Shown: positions 62,464 through 64,000 of the stretch, piece after piece
Position numbering within the stretch: position 1 is the first letter of the stretch
Layout: each line of letters starts with the position of its first letter
Assembly (NCBI RefSeq): GCF_030718205.1
Contig: NZ_JAUZQF010000005.1
Span: forward strand, 62,001 to 126,000
Direction of reading: 5' to 3'
From: Nonomuraea turcica
Lineage (GTDB): Bacteria; Actinomycetota; Actinomycetes; Streptosporangiales; Streptosporangiaceae
DNA: 64,000 nt
Translations under genes and position numbers: made by a program
Notes under the pieces: generated by a model
Seen by the model: only the letters and a program-made list of their open reading frames with translations
Databases searched by the model: none
Told to the model about the DNA's origin: nothing

Positions 62464-63138
62464 ATGAGCTCTGAGCCGGACGGATTCAGCACCGCGGAAA
62501 CCCTGGGGAACGAGCCGCCCAGGCGCCGCTTCCCCCGTTCCCTGCTGCTGGCCGGCACGACCGCGGTCGTCCTCGTCGCGGGCGCCGGCGTCGCCGCCGC
62601 AGCGGCCTTCTCGCCGTCGCCGTCGCCAACGCCCACGGCCACCGGCACTGCCGCACCGTCGGCGAGCCCGTCCGGTACGCCGTCCGACCAGGCACCGGGA
62701 CGCGACCGTGGCTGGGGCCGCAAGATGGGCTTCGGCGGTATGCCCCTTCACGGCGAGTACGTCGTGAAGGACGGCACGGGCGCGTACGTGACCGTCGCCT
62801 CCCAGTACGGCGACGTCACGGCCGTCGACCAGGACTCGATCACGGTCAAGAGCGAGGACGGGTACACCAAGGAGTACGTGGTCAACGCAGACACCCGGAT
62901 CAACCGCGGCAGCGAGGGCGTCGACGCGGTGACGACCGGGGAGAAGGTCATGGTCACCGCCAAGGTGGACGGCGGCACGGCCACGGCCGTCGCGATCCAT
63001 GAGGCGGCCTTGCGCGACGGGCAGGGCTGGCGCGGCAAGGGCGGCCGCTGGCACGGCGACCACCGGCCCGGCCAGCCGCCGACCTCCTCCCCCTCGCCGA
63101 GCTCCTCGCCGAGTTCCTCGCCCACGACGACCTCCTGA
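62464..63138 (+). CDS. Membrane-anchored DUF5666-type protein
   Basis: A 224-aa protein. ATG 62464 follows GGGGAGG. A cytosolic N-terminus precedes one membrane helix (LLLAGTTAVVLVAGAGVAAA, about 28-47), then a Pro/Ser/Thr stalk. The outer domain, YVTVASQYGDVTAVDQDSIT, VKSEDGYTKEYVVNADT, GEKVMVTAKVDGGTATAV, is the OB-like DUF5666 beta-barrel, and a further Pro/Ser-rich tail ends it. Function unknown; the domain is widespread in actinobacterial envelope proteins. It converges on the following membrane protein gene. Confidence 0.82.
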   Translation: MSSEPDGFSTAETLGNEPPRRRFPRSLLLAGTTAVVLVAGAGVAAAAAFSPSPSPTPTATGTAAPSASPSGTPSDQAPGRDRGWGRKMGFGGMPLHGEYVVKDGTGAYVTVASQYGDVTAVDQDSITVKSEDGYTKEYVVNADTRINRGSEGVDAVTTGEKVMVTAKVDGGTATAVAIHEAALRDGQGWRGKGGRWHGDHRPGQPPTSSPSPSSSPSSSPTTTS

Positions 63139-63155
63139 TCGCTGAGCGTCACGCG

Positions 63156-63734
63156 TCACACCAGGAAGATCAACTCGAGCCCGATCAGCACGTCGAGCAC
63201 GCCGCACCACTCGGCGTAGGAGCGGGCCACCACCTTGCCACGGCGCAGGTGCACGAAGTCCCAGACGCCGTGCAGCAACCATCCCGCCGCCACCACGTAA
63301 CGGCCTGCCTCCGGGTCGACGACCAGCCCGGCCAGCGCCAGCGCGCCGAACCCGATCATGCCGATCGCCTGGAGCCTGAATTCGCCGGGTCGGCGCAGAT
63401 GCCCGTCGATCACGCCCCAGACCAGCACGACCAGCGCCAGGGCGAGCAGGACCGTGGACGGCGCGACAAGATCCAGCAGCCGCGCCCCGACGATGATCAC
63501 CATGCCCACGCCCAGCAGCGGCCACGACAGCTCGGGCCTGCGCAGCTTGGCGACGACGAGATACAGCAGCGGCAGGGCGGGCAGAGCCTGCGCGAGGCTC
63601 TCCACCTCCTCGCTCAGGCCGCTGCCGCTGCTCAACGACAGGAACGTCAGTCCGATGGCGACCGCGGCCGGCCAGCGGCCCTTGAGTACGCCGATCCAGC
63701 GCCTGGGGGTGGGATCGGTGGTGGCGGCTTCCAT
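63156..63734 (-). CDS. Six-helix membrane protein of unknown function
   Basis: A 192-aa protein from ATG 63734 (AAGGAGG upstream). Helices include GRWPAAVAIGLTFLSLS, ALPALPLLYLVVAKLRR, WPLLGVGMVIIVGARLLDLV, VLLALALVVLVWGVIDG, LQAIGMIGFGALALAGLVVD and YVVAAGWLLHGVWDFVHLR. The small conserved-looking WDFVHLR and YAEWCGVLDVLIG segments are near the C-terminus. Family not recognised. It is divergent from the gene beginning at 63924, with three abutting palindromes between. Confidence 0.72.
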   Translation of the reverse strand: MEAATTDPTPRRWIGVLKGRWPAAVAIGLTFLSLSSGSGLSEEVESLAQALPALPLLYLVVAKLRRPELSWPLLGVGMVIIVGARLLDLVAPSTVLLALALVVLVWGVIDGHLRRPGEFRLQAIGMIGFGALALAGLVVDPEAGRYVVAAGWLLHGVWDFVHLRRGKVVARSYAEWCGVLDVLIGLELIFLV

Positions 63735-63817
63735 GGAAGGCCTCCTTGATACGGGGGTGAGGTATGGACGACTCCAGGCTCGCCGACGCGTACACCCCAT
63801 CGGTAGCGCCGAAACCG

Positions 63818-63862
63818 CACGTCCACGCGTGGACGTGTCACACGATCGCGTGACATTTGTCA
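63818..63862. promoter_or_regulatory. Three abutting palindromes in the divergent intergenic region
   Basis: CACGTCCACGCGTGGACGTG (63818-63837) is a perfect 20-bp palindrome. TGTCACACGATCGCGTGACA (63836-63855) is a 20-bp dyad with one mismatched pair. TGACATTTGTCA (63851-63862) is a 5-2-5 dyad. They overlap each other by 2 and 5 bp and lie between the membrane protein gene (start 63734) and the gene at 63924, as stacked operators would. Confidence 0.6.
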
Positions 63863-63923
63863 TCAGCGGGTCGGGGTACGGCGACGGCGGGCCGGCGCGG
63901 TGGATTGCTGCGACAATGGCCCC

Positions 63924-64000
63924 GTGCGTGACCTGCCGGTCGATCCCGGGACAGGGCTGACCAACTTCCGGCGCTACACGTGGTGGAGTCTCTTCGGCGT
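63924..64000 (+). CDS. 5' end of a gene, truncated by the window
   Basis: From GTG 63924 the frame is open to the window end and reads VRDLPVDPGTGLTNFRRYTW, then WSLFGV. The sequence resembles the N-terminus of a membrane protein or sensor kinase, with helix 1 about to begin, but 25 residues are too few to name it. It is divergent from the membrane protein gene and preceded by the palindromes at 63818-63862. Confidence 0.45.
   Translation, partial: MRDLPVDPGTGLTNFRRYTWWSLFG

Overview
The window is high-GC DNA with dense, GC3-biased genes, GTG starts and many 4-bp ATGA/GTGA overlaps. It also encodes F420/LLM-type oxidoreductases, ECF sigma, DUF1876, DUF5666 and RsbU-type phosphatases. This fits a filamentous actinomycete, probably Streptosporangiaceae (Nonomuraea-like); that placement is inference. 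There is no rRNA, tRNA, CRISPR array or intact mobile element.

Layout. 1-3.2 kb: a truncated ECF sigma factor, a DinB/DUF664 protein, a small secreted protein preceded by an 11-bp-phased GCTAG repeat, and gene debris. 3.2-5.8 kb: a TetR regulator divergent from a DrrAB-like ABC exporter, with twin operators between them. 5.8-9 kb: a truncated DUF6069 gene, a BBE-type FAD oxidoreductase, an SDR and a decayed NmrA-like gene. 9-11.4 kb: a YraQ-type permease and two TIGR03943/DUF1980 proteins behind a Zur-box-like palindrome. 11.5-14 kb: an acyl-CoA ligase and an LLM oxidoreductase. 14.2-16.2 kb: a secreted rhamnogalacturonan lyase. 16.2-18.3 kb: a flavoprotein monooxygenase bracketed by two tyrosine-integrase fragments.

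18.3-27.4 kb is the most striking part, a nine-gene minus-strand operon. In order of transcription it encodes an ABC transporter (ATPase, permease, NMT1/ThiY-like lipoprotein), a RutA-like monooxygenase, a RutB-like amidohydrolase, a second LLM monooxygenase of the NtaA class, an MFS permease fused to a riboflavin kinase, an NADPH:FMN reductase and a RutF-like flavin reductase. I propose a flavin (riboflavin/lumichrome) uptake and degradation system. The ABC and MFS proteins would import, the kinase would trap riboflavin as FMN, the reductases would supply FMNH2, one LLM enzyme would cleave the flavin, and the RutA/RutB pair would open the pyrimidinedione ring.

27.5-33.5 kb: single genes (atypical SDR/AraC pair, orphan sugar-binding lipoprotein, DUF1876, membrane protein) among pseudogene fragments. 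33.5-40.4 kb: a sugar-acid operon (gluconokinase, two enolase-superfamily dehydratases, sugar ABC importer) with a divergent GntR. 40.4-43.3 kb: a P450 with a fused ferredoxin-reductase. 43.4-47.4 kb: an arabinose-isomerase-family protein, a discoidin-domain protein and PhoD. 47.5-55 kb: a DeoR regulator divergent from a sugar ABC importer and a 1149-aa GH106-like glycosidase, with a perfect operator between them. 55-64 kb: TetR, sulfotransferase, katG with furA, a five-domain PP2C/RsbW regulator, a DUF5666 protein, a membrane protein, and a final truncated gene behind three abutting palindromes. The lyase, GH106, arabinose-isomerase and sugar-acid genes suggest growth on pectin/RG-I-type plant polysaccharide.
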